Source: CAUPWF01 sp036656795 (lineage in GTDB: Bacteria; Bacillota; Clostridia; Lachnospirales; Lachnospiraceae). From it: 64,000 bases of DNA. This document shows positions 32,465 through 42,228 of the stretch, piece after piece (positions within the stretch are counted from its first letter, which is position 1; each line of letters opens with the position of its first letter). The stretch is from the NCBI GenBank assembly GCA_036656795.1, contig JAVXHR010000009.1, forward strand, positions 1-64,000. Direction: 5' to 3'. Both the position numbers and the translations under genes were made by a program. The notes under the pieces were generated by a model. That model saw only the letters and a program-made list of their open reading frames with translations, was not told the DNA's origin and did not search any database.

Positions 32465-33937
32465 ATGAGAGAAGAAAAGAAAGTATTAGCTTTTGACTTT
32501 GGTGCGTCCGGTGGCAGAGCTATGTGTGGAACATTTAATGGAGAAACCATAGAAATAGAAGAATTACATCGATTTTCAAATGATCCGGTTATACTTCATG
32601 GTACAATGTATTGGGATATATTAAGATTGTTTTATGAAATCAAACAGGGACTGATTGCTTCAAAAAAATGTGGTAAAATCAGTAGCCTTGGAATCGACAC
32701 ATGGGGTGTGGATTTTGGATTGCTAGATAAGGAAGGAAACCTGTTGGAGAATCCAATTCATTACAGAGATGGAAGAACAGCAGGCATGATTGAAAAAAGT
32801 TTGGAGAAAATTGATAGAGAAGCATTCTATGAAATAACAGGAAATCAATTTATGGAACTAAATACTGTGTTTCAATTAGTGGCATTGGCAGAACAACGTC
32901 CTGAATTATTGGAACGGGTAGATAAGATGCTTTTGACTCCAGATTTGTTTAATTATTTTTTAACAGGAAAAAAGTTTGCGGAATATTCAATTGCATCTAC
33001 AACACAACTTATGGACGCTCACAAAGGTGAGTGGTCTAATGAAGTGATAGAAGCACTTGATTTGCCTAAAAAGATATTTCCAAGTATTATTCCTTGTGGT
33101 ACAATGGTAGGAGAAATTACAGATGAAATATGTGAAGAATTAGAAATTGAAAAGATTAATGTAATGGCAGTTGCAGGTCATGATACACAAAGTGCATTAG
33201 TGGCTGTGCCAACACAAGAAAAGGATTTTATATTTTTGAGTTGTGGAACATGGTCTTTACTGGGAACAGAATTAGAGCGACCACTAATTAATAAGAAGTC
33301 AGAAGTTTATAATATCACCAATGAAGGTGGTTATGGTAAAAGTGTATCTTTTTTGAAGAATATTATTGGATTATGGTGTATTCAGGAAAGTAGGAGACAG
33401 TGGATTAGAGAAGGAAGAACCTATAGTTTTGGAGAACTGGAAACAATGGCAGCTAAGGTGGAACCGTTCCAATTCTTTATAGATCCAGATGCACCGGAAT
33501 TCACACCTACAGGGAATGTTCCAAGAAGAATTCGGGAATATTGTAAACGCACCGGACAGAAAATCCCACAATCAGAAGGGGAAATCATTCGATGCATTAA
33601 TGAAAGCTTAGCTATGAAATACCGTTTAGCAATGGAAGAGATTGAAATGTGTACGGGAAAATCATATAAAACAGTCTATATGGTTGGTGGTGGTGTTCAA
33701 AGCAAACTATTATGTCAGTTTACATCAAATGCATGTCATAAAAATGTGAGCGCAGGGCCAATAGAAGCTACGGTACTTGGAAATATTGCATTACAATTGA
33801 TGACATCAGGAGATATTTCTTCTTTAGGTGAAGCAAGAAAAATAGTGGAAAAATCACAAAAAATCGAACATTACAGCCCTGAAAATGAAGAAGCATGGGA
33901 AAAGGCTTTTGCATTATTTAAAAAAATAATACACTAA
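32465..33937 (+). CDS. FGGY sugar kinase (rhamnulokinase type), probable L-fuculokinase
   Basis: 490 residues of the FGGY kinase family. The N-terminal ATPase motif is AFDFGASGGRAM and the C-terminal one is YMVGGGVQSKLLCQFTSNA. The overall pattern (WDILRLFYEIKQGL, IDTWGVDFGLLD) is closer to RhaB than to classic E. coli FucK. Next to fucI and an L-fucose aldolase it should phosphorylate L-fuculose at O1, and it may also accept L-rhamnulose. Substrate choice cannot be proved from sequence. A good terminator follows. Confidence 0.88.
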   Translation: MREEKKVLAFDFGASGGRAMCGTFNGETIEIEELHRFSNDPVILHGTMYWDILRLFYEIKQGLIASKKCGKISSLGIDTWGVDFGLLDKEGNLLENPIHYRDGRTAGMIEKSLEKIDREAFYEITGNQFMELNTVFQLVALAEQRPELLERVDKMLLTPDLFNYFLTGKKFAEYSIASTTQLMDAHKGEWSNEVIEALDLPKKIFPSIIPCGTMVGEITDEICEELEIEKINVMAVAGHDTQSALVAVPTQEKDFIFLSCGTWSLLGTELERPLINKKSEVYNITNEGGYGKSVSFLKNIIGLWCIQESRRQWIREGRTYSFGELETMAAKVEPFQFFIDPDAPEFTPTGNVPRRIREYCKRTGQKIPQSEGEIIRCINESLAMKYRLAMEEIEMCTGKSYKTVYMVGGGVQSKLLCQFTSNACHKNVSAGPIEATVLGNIALQLMTSGDISSLGEARKIVEKSQKIEHYSPENEEAWEKAFALFKKIIH

Positions 33938-33942
33938 ATAGT

Positions 33943-33976
33943 AAAAATGCAGTCGAGAGAGTCGGGTGCATTTTTA
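33943..33976 (+). terminator. Terminator after the sugar kinase
   Basis: AAAAATGCA at 33943-33951 pairs with TGCATTTTT at 33967-33975, with a partly paired loop; ends the fucI-kinase unit before the sensor operon. Confidence 0.75.
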
Positions 33977-33995
33977 AATCAAAGGGGGGATAAGA

Positions 33996-35591
33996 TTGTA
34001 TAAAGCTATATTAGTAGATGATGAGATAGTTATAAGAGAGGCGATGAAAGACAGCGTCAAATGGGAAGAAATTGGATTTGAACTGGTGGATACATGTGAA
34101 CATGGAAAAGAGGCAATTGAGAGAATCAAAGATGATGCACCGGATTTAGTGATTACAGATATCTGTATGCCTTTTGTAGATGGGATTCAGCTGGCTAAAT
34201 TTATATATGAAAATTATCCCCAAACTAAAGTTATTATCTTGAGCGGGTATGATGAATTTGAATATGCTAAAAGTGCAATTAAGTATGAAGTATTAGAATA
34301 TATTTTAAAACCGGTAACGGTCTATGAATTAACAGATATATTAAAGAACATCAAAGAGAAGTTGGATCAAGAATATAGCACACATAAACGTATGAACAAT
34401 ATAACCGAGAATTATGAAAAAAGTAAGCCAATATTAAAAGAGAGATTTTTAAATCATATTATTAACTCTAGAGATACAAGGGTTGACATTATGGAAAAAT
34501 TGGAAAATTTTGATATTCATCTTCAGGGGAATATTTATAACGTGATACAGGTGGAAAGTACAAATATGAAGAAGGATGAATTAATTTTATTTTCTCTTTG
34601 CAATGTAACAGCTGAAATCTTGGAAGAATATCAACGGTGCGTTGTATTTCAAACGATGGACGATATTACAACGATTATTTTTGCTGGGGATAGTGAATAT
34701 CAAGTGCATACAGACACGTTTGAACTTTTAAATAAGGTGCAATCTATGGTGGTATCTTTTCTTCATATTAATACAATGGTCACTGTTGGACGAGAGGTAG
34801 ATAAGTTAGAAGACCTTCCACTTTCTTTTGAAAATTTACAATTCAGTAAAGAATATAAATTTTTATACCAAGATAATTCCATTATATATGGAAAAGATTT
34901 TTACAATTGTGATAATAAAGATATAATTGATACGAAACGATGGACGGAAGATATACTAAAAGAAATTCGACATCATAATGATGTACATACTATTCAAGAT
35001 GTGTTGCAGCAGTTTTTTGATACACTTCGTGTTGCACATATTTCAAAAAATATTATTGTTTCGACGGTACAAAGTATTGTTTTGAAAATTATAATGTTAG
35101 TAGATGAATTGGGACTGGAATCAGAAGATCTTTTAAAAAAAGAACAACAGTTTTTAGCCAGTTTATATGAGTATCATAAAATCGAAGAAATGACACAGGA
35201 AATGATGCTTTTTTGCGAATATATCTCTGAAATTATATCGGGAGAGCAAGATAGTGAAGGGAAAAAGATAGCAATTCGTGCTCAAAAATATATAGAGGAA
35301 AATTATAAAAAATCAAGTGTTTCTCTTAATTCTGTATGTGACTATCTGTCTATTAGTACAAGTTATTTTAGCGTAATATTTAAAAATTATACAGGAGAGA
35401 CTTTTATTGAAGCTTTAACAAAAAAAAGAATGGAAAAGGCAAAGGTACTTCTTATGAATACCTGTCTTAAAACTTATGAAATAGCAACAGAAGTAGGGTA
35501 TAGTGATCCTCACTATTTTAGTAGCATTTTTAAGAAAGCAACGGGAGAAACGCCTACCATATATGCCAAAAGAAAGAGGCAGAATTTATGA
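33996..35591 (+). CDS. YesN/AraC-type response regulator
   Basis: 531 residues from a TTG at 33996 with AAAGGGGGGA upstream; the protein motif MYKAILVDDE begins exactly here. Receiver domain: D8-D9, phosphoacceptor D55 (VITDICMP), K105 (ILKPVTV). A middle region of about 250 residues without clear motifs, then a C-terminal AraC-type double helix-turn-helix (VCDYLSISTSYFSVIFKNYTG and EVGYSDPHYFSSIFKKATGETP). It forms a phosphorelay with the histidine kinase, whose start codon overlaps its stop (ATGA). Its likely target is the sugar transporter promoter at about 38490. Confidence 0.93.
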   Translation: MYKAILVDDEIVIREAMKDSVKWEEIGFELVDTCEHGKEAIERIKDDAPDLVITDICMPFVDGIQLAKFIYENYPQTKVIILSGYDEFEYAKSAIKYEVLEYILKPVTVYELTDILKNIKEKLDQEYSTHKRMNNITENYEKSKPILKERFLNHIINSRDTRVDIMEKLENFDIHLQGNIYNVIQVESTNMKKDELILFSLCNVTAEILEEYQRCVVFQTMDDITTIIFAGDSEYQVHTDTFELLNKVQSMVVSFLHINTMVTVGREVDKLEDLPLSFENLQFSKEYKFLYQDNSIIYGKDFYNCDNKDIIDTKRWTEDILKEIRHHNDVHTIQDVLQQFFDTLRVAHISKNIIVSTVQSIVLKIIMLVDELGLESEDLLKKEQQFLASLYEYHKIEEMTQEMMLFCEYISEIISGEQDSEGKKIAIRAQKYIEENYKKSSVSLNSVCDYLSISTSYFSVIFKNYTGETFIEALTKKRMEKAKVLLMNTCLKTYEIATEVGYSDPHYFSSIFKKATGETPTIYAKRKRQNL

Positions 35592-37414
35592 ACAAGAAGA
35601 AAAGAAAACATGTATTGTTTCGGTTCAAAAGTATACAAACTACAATATTGCTTTCTTTTTTTGCGCTGATTTTATCCGCGGTTCTATTGTTTTTAATTAT
35701 ATCATTAAAATATACTACCGAAAGCATTGTAGATAATTCCACATCATATACAAGCCAATTAACAGAACAGGTCAATAATGACATTGATTCCTACATTGCT
35801 TATCTGGAAAATATATCACAGATGATTACCTATAATATGGATGTACAGAATTATTTATTCCAACCAAATACAGAGGCTGATGTAGCTTTGTCGCAATATG
35901 GACGAGTAATTAGTCAATTCAAGACCATCATGTCTACCAGAAAGGATATCTGTAATGTGGCAGTTGTGGGGAATTCCGGAAAAGCGATTCTAAATCGTGG
36001 AGCATCTATGCTGAACCCTTACGCTAATATTTCAGAGAAATCATGGTATAAAGCTGCAAAAACAAAAGTGCAAATGGATGGGAAAGAATTTGCATTATCA
36101 ACCTCCCATGTTCAAAATATAGTGGCAGGTAATTATGACTGGGTAATTACATTAAGTAGAGGTCTTGTAAATCGCGAGACAGATCTGATAGAAGGTGTTT
36201 TGTTTGTAGACCTAAATTATAATACAATCACTGACTTGTGCGAAAAAGTAAGCCTTGGGAAAAAAGGATATATTTACGTAATGGATAAGCACGGGAACAT
36301 CATATATCATCCACAACAACAATTACTATATAGTGGATTGAAACATGAAGAAATAGAGAATGTGTTAAAAAAAGTAGGAACTGGGAACAGTTTTATTGAG
36401 AAAAGTGGAGATGATTCTAAAGTATATACGATGTCAAAATCAGAAGAGACGGGTTGGATTGTAGTTGGGGTATCCTATATGTCTGAATTAATGGAAGGGA
36501 CCAATCGAGCAAAAAGCATCTATATTTTGCTGACAGTATGTCTACTACTTGCTGCAATATATATTGCAATTGCATTATCAAGAGCAATTACGCATCCCAT
36601 CAAAATATTAGACCAATCCATGAAAGAAATGGAAAAAGGACATTTTGACATGGTGGAAATACATACAGATGAACATAATGAAATAGGACGTTTGAGTAAT
36701 TCGTTCAATGTGATGAGACATGAGATCATAAATCTTATGGAACAAAATATACTGGAACAAAAACAAAAACGAAAAGCAGAAATGAGGGCACTACAGGCTC
36801 AAATTCAACCTCATTTTTTATATAATACTTTAGATTCCATTATCTGGATGGCCGAAACTGGGAAAAACAATCGAGAGGTAGTAATTATGACATCTTCTCT
36901 TGCAAAGTTATTGCGTCAGAGTATTGGAAATGAAGAAGAATTGGTAACAATTGCCAAAGAGCTTGAATATACAGAGACATATCTGACGATTCAACGCATC
37001 AGGTATAAGGATAAGTTAGAGTTTGATATACAGGTTGCGTCAGATATCTTACATGAAAAAATAGTAAAGCTTACATTACAACCATTGGTTGAAAATGCAA
37101 TCTATCATGGGATTAAGTATGCCGAGCAAGGTGGAATTCTTAAAATCCGAGGTTGGGCAACCGACAATCAAATCGTACTTCAAGTAATTGACAATGGGCC
37201 GGGAATGGGGCAGGAAGAACTGGAACATATTTTTGAAAAAAGACAATCATCTGTGAAAAGTAATGGAGTGGGTATCTATAATGTGCAAAATCGTCTTCAA
37301 TTGTATTATGGCAAAGAATATGGATTGTCCTATGAGAGCAAACAGAACATTGGAACAAGTGTAACTGTTCGTATCCCAAGGATTAAGGAGGCTGATAAGC
37401 ATGAAATACAATAA
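35588..37414 (+). CDS. YesM/LytS-type sensor histidine kinase
   Basis: 608 residues. Membrane helix near residues 13-37, an extracellular sensor region of about 270 residues (dCache-like, with YVMDKHGNIIYHP), a second helix (SIYILLTVCLLLAAIYIAIAL), HAMP domain, the His_kinase block with phosphoacceptor H409 in QIQPHFLYNTLDSIIWM, and a HATPase with VENAIYHGIKYAEQGG and DNGPGMG. The receptor protein downstream is probably its ligand-binding partner. Translationally coupled to both neighbours (4-bp and 14-bp overlaps). Confidence 0.94.
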   Translation: MNKKKRKHVLFRFKSIQTTILLSFFALILSAVLLFLIISLKYTTESIVDNSTSYTSQLTEQVNNDIDSYIAYLENISQMITYNMDVQNYLFQPNTEADVALSQYGRVISQFKTIMSTRKDICNVAVVGNSGKAILNRGASMLNPYANISEKSWYKAAKTKVQMDGKEFALSTSHVQNIVAGNYDWVITLSRGLVNRETDLIEGVLFVDLNYNTITDLCEKVSLGKKGYIYVMDKHGNIIYHPQQQLLYSGLKHEEIENVLKKVGTGNSFIEKSGDDSKVYTMSKSEETGWIVVGVSYMSELMEGTNRAKSIYILLTVCLLLAAIYIAIALSRAITHPIKILDQSMKEMEKGHFDMVEIHTDEHNEIGRLSNSFNVMRHEIINLMEQNILEQKQKRKAEMRALQAQIQPHFLYNTLDSIIWMAETGKNNREVVIMTSSLAKLLRQSIGNEEELVTIAKELEYTETYLTIQRIRYKDKLEFDIQVASDILHEKIVKLTLQPLVENAIYHGIKYAEQGGILKIRGWATDNQIVLQVIDNGPGMGQEELEHIFEKRQSSVKSNGVGIYNVQNRLQLYYGKEYGLSYESKQNIGTSVTVRIPRIKEADKHEIQ

Positions 37415-38396
37415 GAAGCTGATTAGAGGTGCTTTTGCTATTATAATAGTAGGACTTGTTATAGTGGGATTGATGCTATTAGATGCAAAACCACAGAAAC
37501 GTAAGCAAATTATCTTTGTATCTAAAAAAGTAGATGAAAGTGATTTTTGGTCTTCCCTGGTTGCAGGAGCGCAGATGGCGGCAGAAGAATATAATGTAGA
37601 TCTAAAAGTAGTTGCACCGGATCAAGAAGAGAATTATATAGAACAAAATGAATTAATACATAACGCAATTAAACAAAAGCCGGATGCTATTGCACTGGCG
37701 CCATCGGATTATCAAAAAAGTGCAACAGCTGCACAGGAGATTGTGAAGCAAGGAATACAACTGATTCTGATAGATTCTGTTGTAAAAGGAGCAAAGCCAG
37801 ATGCAATTGTTGCTACTGATAATGTTAAAGCCGGAATGACTATGGGAAAATGGATATCAAGAGAATGTAAAGATGTTTGTCAAATAGGCATTGTGAGTCA
37901 TGTGAAGGGGAGCTCAACGGCGATAGAAAGAGAAAAAGGTTTAAGAAAAGGATTGGGAAAACAGGAGCCTAATATTGTCAAAACTGTCTATTCAGATTCA
38001 AATTATAGTAAAGCATATAATGTGACAAAAACGCTATTACTAGAAAACCCACAGATAAATATGATTGCCGGATTAAATGAATATTCTACGGTAGGAGCTG
38101 CCCGGGCGATTAAAGATATGGGACTGTCCAGAACGGTACATATTATTGGGTTTGATAATTCGTTGGAAGAAATCGAATTATTAGAAGCAGGGGTTGTGGA
38201 TGGGCTGGTGATACAAAAATCATTTGATATGGGGTATTTAGGGATTCAAACAGCGGTAAAGCTATTAGATGAAGGGCAAGTGGAATCTAACAATATTGAC
38301 TCGGGTTCAAAGCTGATTTGCAAGGAGAACATCTATACAGATGAAAATCAAAAGCTTTTATTTCCTTTTAAAACAAAAAATAAGAATGCCAAATGA
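37401..38396 (+). CDS. Membrane-anchored periplasmic-binding-type sugar receptor of the sensor system
   Basis: 331 residues. One N-terminal membrane helix (FAIIIVGLVIVGLMLL) without a lipobox Cys, then a ribose-binding-protein-like domain (IIFVSKKVDESDFWSSLVAGAQMAAEEY to IVATDNVKAGMTMGKW and IIGFDNSLEEIELLEAGVVDG). Encoded with the histidine kinase, not with the transporter, it resembles the XylFII part of the XylFII-LytS-type three-component sensors and should present the bound sugar to the kinase. The ligand is inferred to be fucose from context. AAGGAGG site; overlaps the kinase gene by 14 bp. Confidence 0.88.
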   Translation: MKYNKKLIRGAFAIIIVGLVIVGLMLLDAKPQKRKQIIFVSKKVDESDFWSSLVAGAQMAAEEYNVDLKVVAPDQEENYIEQNELIHNAIKQKPDAIALAPSDYQKSATAAQEIVKQGIQLILIDSVVKGAKPDAIVATDNVKAGMTMGKWISRECKDVCQIGIVSHVKGSSTAIEREKGLRKGLGKQEPNIVKTVYSDSNYSKAYNVTKTLLLENPQINMIAGLNEYSTVGAARAIKDMGLSRTVHIIGFDNSLEEIELLEAGVVDGLVIQKSFDMGYLGIQTAVKLLDEGQVESNNIDSGSKLICKENIYTDENQKLLFPFKTKNKNAK

Positions 38397-38408
38397 ATAT
38401 TGTGCTAT

Positions 38409-38451
38409 AAAAGGTGAATATCTTTCTATTTTAGTAAGATATTCACCTTTT
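38409..38451 (+). terminator. Terminator after the sensor operon
   Basis: AAAAGGTGAATATCTT and AAGATATTCACCTTTT form a 16-bp stem with an 11-base loop. It separates the sensor genes from the transporter genes. Confidence 0.88.
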
Positions 38452-38490
38452 ATCATAAGATATTCTATTCCGATATAAGACAATAAAATT

Positions 38491-38496
38491 TATAAT
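38491..38496 (+). promoter_or_regulatory. Probable -10 element of the sugar transporter operon
   Basis: TATAAT at 38491-38496. The matching -35 position (TTCCGA, 38468-38473) is poor, as expected of a promoter that needs an activator such as the response regulator encoded upstream. Confidence 0.45.
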
Positions 38497-38581
38497 AGGT
38501 AAGAAGAGAAAAGTAAGCAAAAGAATAATTATGGTGGTTACTGCCATAGATATAGTTGACAAGGAAATGGAAGGTGAGAAA

Positions 38582-40093
38582 GTGGGAGAAATCATACTTA
38601 CAATGAAGGATATTGATAAATCTTTTATTGGTGTTCATGCATTAAAAACTACACAACTAGAATTAAAAAAAGGTGAAGTACATGCCCTCATGGGGGAAAA
38701 TGGAGCCGGGAAATCTACACTTATGAAAATCTTAACTGGCATATATAGTAAAGACAGTGGGACGATTACATATGAGGGAAATGAAGTAGAGTTTAAAAAT
38801 CCAAGAGAAGCGCAAGATGCAGGGATTGTCATTGTGCATCAAGAATTAAACATGATGAATCATTTAACAGTAGCGCAGAATATTTTTATTGGCCGTGAGA
38901 GTATGAACGGTAAGTTTATTAATGATAAAAAGATGATAGAAGAAGCACAAAAATTATTTGATTTATTACATATTGACATTGATCCAAAAGAAATCATGGG
39001 AAAACTTACTGTGGGAAGACAGCAGATGTGCGAGATTGCAAAAGCAATTTCAACAGATGCAAAGGTTATTGTATTTGATGAACCAACAGCTGCACTTACA
39101 GAAGCTGAGATTAATGAGCTATTTAAAATCATTGAAGATTTAAGAAATAAAAATATTGGAATTGTATATATTTCACATCGCATGGATGAGATAAAAAGAA
39201 TTACAGATCGTGTAACAGTTATGCGCGATGGTGAATATGTTGGGACTGTGGTAACAGCAGATTCCACAAAAGACGACATTATCAATATGATGGTGGGACG
39301 TGTTGTCTATGAAGAACCCAAGCAGACAAGCATGGTTCCAAAAGATGCGCCGGTTGTGTTGAAAGTAGAACATCTTAATGCTGGTAAATTAGTAAAAGAT
39401 ATAAGCTTTGAATTAAAAAAAGGAGAAATCCTTGGATTCTCCGGATTGATGGGCGCTGGAAGAACTGAAACCGCAAGAGCATTATTTGGTGCAGATAAAA
39501 TTGACAGTGGTTCTATTTATATCAATGGTGAAAAAGTGGAAATTCATAATCCTGCTGATGCAGTAAAACATGGAATCGGATACTTGTCAGAAGACAGAAA
39601 ACGATATGGCGTTATTGTAGAAAAGACAGTTGCAGAGAATACCACGATGTCATCACTGGAAAATTTTGCGAATGGAATATTTATTGATAAGAAAAAAGAA
39701 AAAGAAGTTGCCACAAAATATGTAGAAGCATTAAAGACAAAGACACCTTCTGTGGAACAAGCTGTTCGTAACTTGTCCGGTGGAAATCAGCAAAAAGTTG
39801 TCATTGCAAAGTGGTTGACAAGAAATAGTGAAATACTTATTTTTGATGAACCAACCAGAGGAATTGATGTGGGGGCAAAAAGTGAAATTTACACACTCAT
39901 GAACGAGTTGGTTAAAGAAGGCAAATCTATTATTATGATTTCATCTGAATTAACAGAGATCCTTCGAATGAGTGATAGGATTATTGTTATGTGTGAAGGA
40001 CGCAAGACAGGAGAGTTGTCCATTGAAGAAGCTTCACAGGAAAGAATTATGCAGGCGGCAACATTAAGAGAAACAAATGGAGGGGAACAGTAA
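38582..40093 (+). CDS. Sugar ABC transporter ATP-binding protein (RbsA/MglA family)
   Basis: 503 residues from the GTG at 38582, where AAGGTGAG lies just upstream and the family sequence (GEIILTMKDIDKSFIG) begins. ATG codons at 38531 and 38567 in the same frame would add 17 or 5 residues and are possible. Two ATPase halves: Walker A GENGAGKST and signature LTVGRQQMCEIAKAI in the first; a degenerate Walker A (GLMGAGRTE) and signature LSGGNQQKVVIAKWL in the second, as usual for this family. It energises uptake of a monosaccharide, here probably fucose. The permease gene starts 2 bp after. Confidence 0.9.
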   Translation: MGEIILTMKDIDKSFIGVHALKTTQLELKKGEVHALMGENGAGKSTLMKILTGIYSKDSGTITYEGNEVEFKNPREAQDAGIVIVHQELNMMNHLTVAQNIFIGRESMNGKFINDKKMIEEAQKLFDLLHIDIDPKEIMGKLTVGRQQMCEIAKAISTDAKVIVFDEPTAALTEAEINELFKIIEDLRNKNIGIVYISHRMDEIKRITDRVTVMRDGEYVGTVVTADSTKDDIINMMVGRVVYEEPKQTSMVPKDAPVVLKVEHLNAGKLVKDISFELKKGEILGFSGLMGAGRTETARALFGADKIDSGSIYINGEKVEIHNPADAVKHGIGYLSEDRKRYGVIVEKTVAENTTMSSLENFANGIFIDKKKEKEVATKYVEALKTKTPSVEQAVRNLSGGNQQKVVIAKWLTRNSEILIFDEPTRGIDVGAKSEIYTLMNELVKEGKSIIMISSELTEILRMSDRIIVMCEGRKTGELSIEEASQERIMQAATLRETNGGEQ

Positions 40094-40094
40094 A

Positions 40095-41066
40095 ATGAAA
40101 AAGATTAAATCAATGGGAACACAGAAACTTGTTGCAGTATTAGCACTGATATTATTATATGTATTTTTTAGTATTTTTGGCGACAATTTCTTTCAATATA
40201 GTACTTTTATCAGTATTCTTGATTCATCATATTACATTGGATTCATGGCAATTGGAGTAACATTTGTTATCATTACCGGTGGAATTGATTTATCTATTGG
40301 AACATTATGTATCTGTTGTTCGCTAATTGGAGGTACTTTGTTTAAAGCAGGAGTTCCAATGGCGGCAGTGTTAATTATCACAATTGTAATGGGATTGCTA
40401 TTTGGATTGGTAAATGGACTAATGGTTTCTGTCATGGGATTGCCTGCATTTATTGCAACACTTGGTACAATGATGATTACCAGAGGATTAGGTTCTATTG
40501 TTACAGGAACGGCCAGCGTTACATTCCCACAAGGTGAAGTAGCAGGAGCTTGGTTTAGAAATATCTTCAAATATAAAGGAGCAGGACTTCCGGATGCAGG
40601 TATTCCAGCAGGATTCATTCTATTACTTGTATTAGCCATTGTGATGGCAATCTTTTTAAATAAAACACGTCCGGGCCGTTACATTCTTTCTTTGGGAAGT
40701 AATAAAGAAGCAACTAGATTATCGGGTGTAAATGTTGTGAAATGGGAAACCTTAGCATTTGTAATAAGTGGTGGATTTGCAGCATTGGCTGGTATCTCTT
40801 ATGCAGCAGTGTATTCAACTTTGATGCCTGGAACTGGAAATGGATTTGAGTTAGATGCTATTGCAGGTGTTGTAATTGGTGGTACATCACTATCAGGAGG
40901 AACAGGAAGCATTTCAGGAACATTAATTGGTGTATTTATTATGTCTGTTTTAAAAACAGGACTACCATTTATCGGATTACAACCACATTATCAATTATTT
41001 ATTACAGGATTTGTATTGATTGGAGCAGTATTTGCAGATGTATGGAACAGAAAGAAATCAGCTTAG
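40095..41066 (+). CDS. Sugar ABC transporter permease (RbsC family)
   Basis: 323 residues from the ATG at 40095 with GGAGGGG upstream; an ATG at 40077 overlaps the ATPase gene and that ribosome site. About nine hydrophobic segments and the family signatures ITGGIDLSIGT and GVVIGGTSLSGGTGSISGT. Forms the membrane pore for the sugar delivered by the downstream binding protein. Confidence 0.93.
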   Translation: MKKIKSMGTQKLVAVLALILLYVFFSIFGDNFFQYSTFISILDSSYYIGFMAIGVTFVIITGGIDLSIGTLCICCSLIGGTLFKAGVPMAAVLIITIVMGLLFGLVNGLMVSVMGLPAFIATLGTMMITRGLGSIVTGTASVTFPQGEVAGAWFRNIFKYKGAGLPDAGIPAGFILLLVLAIVMAIFLNKTRPGRYILSLGSNKEATRLSGVNVVKWETLAFVISGGFAALAGISYAAVYSTLMPGTGNGFELDAIAGVVIGGTSLSGGTGSISGTLIGVFIMSVLKTGLPFIGLQPHYQLFITGFVLIGAVFADVWNRKKSA

Positions 41067-41132
41067 GATTATAATGCCTGATTACAGGCTTATGATATTT
41101 ACTTACAAACCAAATAAAGGGAGGAATTATTC

Positions 41133-42197
41133 ATGAAGAAAAAAGCAGTAAGTGTATTATTGTGTGTGGCTATGGTAGCAACTATGGCAGTCGGTTGTGG
41201 TAAGAAAGAAACTACCGAGAAAAAAGAAACAAAAGCTAGTGGTGACTTAAGTGTTGAAATTGTAGCAAAAGGGTTTCAACATGATTTTTGGAAAGCTGTA
41301 AAGCTTGGAGCAGAAAAAGCTGGTACAGAATTTGGTGCAAAGATTAACTTTGTAGGACCAAAAGATGAAAGTGCAGTTGCAGAGCAAGTAGAACAATTGA
41401 ATAATGCAATCAACAAAAAACCAAGTGCTATTTGTTTAGCAGCCCTTGATACAGATGCAGTTTTGGGTGCTCTTGATACAGCAAAATCATCTAATATTCC
41501 AATTATTGGTTTTGACTCAGGTGTTCCTGGAGCAGAAGATATCATTGCTGCAAATGCAGCAACAGATAACTATGCAGCTGGCGAATTAGCAGCAGATAAG
41601 TTATATGAATTAATTAAAGACAAAGTAACAGATCCAAGCGAAACAGTAAGAATTGGTGTTGTTTCTCAAGATGCTACATCACAGTCTATTGGTGATCGTA
41701 CTGGCGGTTTTGTTGATAAAATGGTAAAATTAATTGGTGCTGACAAAGCTTCTGTTGAAGGCCATGACAAATACAACAAAAAAGTTGAAGGCGCAAAAGT
41801 TGTTATTGAAGTTGGTATCCCAGCAACTGTTGAAGATGCTGCATGTGTAACTGTTGCAAATACAATCTTGAACAAAAACGATTTAGTTGCAATCTATGGT
41901 TCTAATGAATTTAGTGCTAAGAATATTATTACAGCAAACGAAAGTTTACAAAAACTTGGCGCAGATAAAGTTATTGGTATTGGATTTGATTCAGGTGAAA
42001 TTCAGATGAATGCTATTAAGGATGGTGTATTTGCAGGTTCTATTACACAAGATCCAGTACAAATCGGATATCAAGCAGTTAATTTAGCAGTAAAAGCAAC
42101 AAAAGGTGAATCTGTATCTGATGTTGATACAGGATGCTTATGGTATACAAAAGATAACATGGAAGATGAAAACATTGCTCCATGTCTTTACAAATAA
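41133..42197 (+). CDS. Sugar-binding lipoprotein of the ABC transporter
   Basis: 354 residues. Signal peptide with lipobox MAVGC (C22), then a Lys/Glu/Thr linker and a ribose-binding-like fold (VEIVAKGFQHDFWKAVKLGAEKAG, IPIIGFDSGVPGAEDIIAANAATDNYAAG). It captures the sugar at the cell surface. It is distinct from the membrane-anchored receptor at 37401, with which it shares the family fold. Codon use is smoother and more GCA/GTT-rich than its neighbours, as expected of a highly expressed binding protein. A terminator follows. Confidence 0.93.
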   Translation: MKKKAVSVLLCVAMVATMAVGCGKKETTEKKETKASGDLSVEIVAKGFQHDFWKAVKLGAEKAGTEFGAKINFVGPKDESAVAEQVEQLNNAINKKPSAICLAALDTDAVLGALDTAKSSNIPIIGFDSGVPGAEDIIAANAATDNYAAGELAADKLYELIKDKVTDPSETVRIGVVSQDATSQSIGDRTGGFVDKMVKLIGADKASVEGHDKYNKKVEGAKVVIEVGIPATVEDAACVTVANTILNKNDLVAIYGSNEFSAKNIITANESLQKLGADKVIGIGFDSGEIQMNAIKDGVFAGSITQDPVQIGYQAVNLAVKATKGESVSDVDTGCLWYTKDNMEDENIAPCLYK

Positions 42198-42228
42198 GGA
42201 ACATGTTTATCTAGTATGAGTTAATTGT

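Noticed and set aside
38531..38581. Upstream ATG for the sugar transporter ATPase
   Set aside because: The added residues have no family match and the ribosome site is poor; kept as an alternative in the entry.
41078..41093. Small GCCTGATTACAGGC hairpin between the permease and binding protein genes
   Set aside because: Stem of five base pairs with no T tract; not enough to call a terminator or attenuator.
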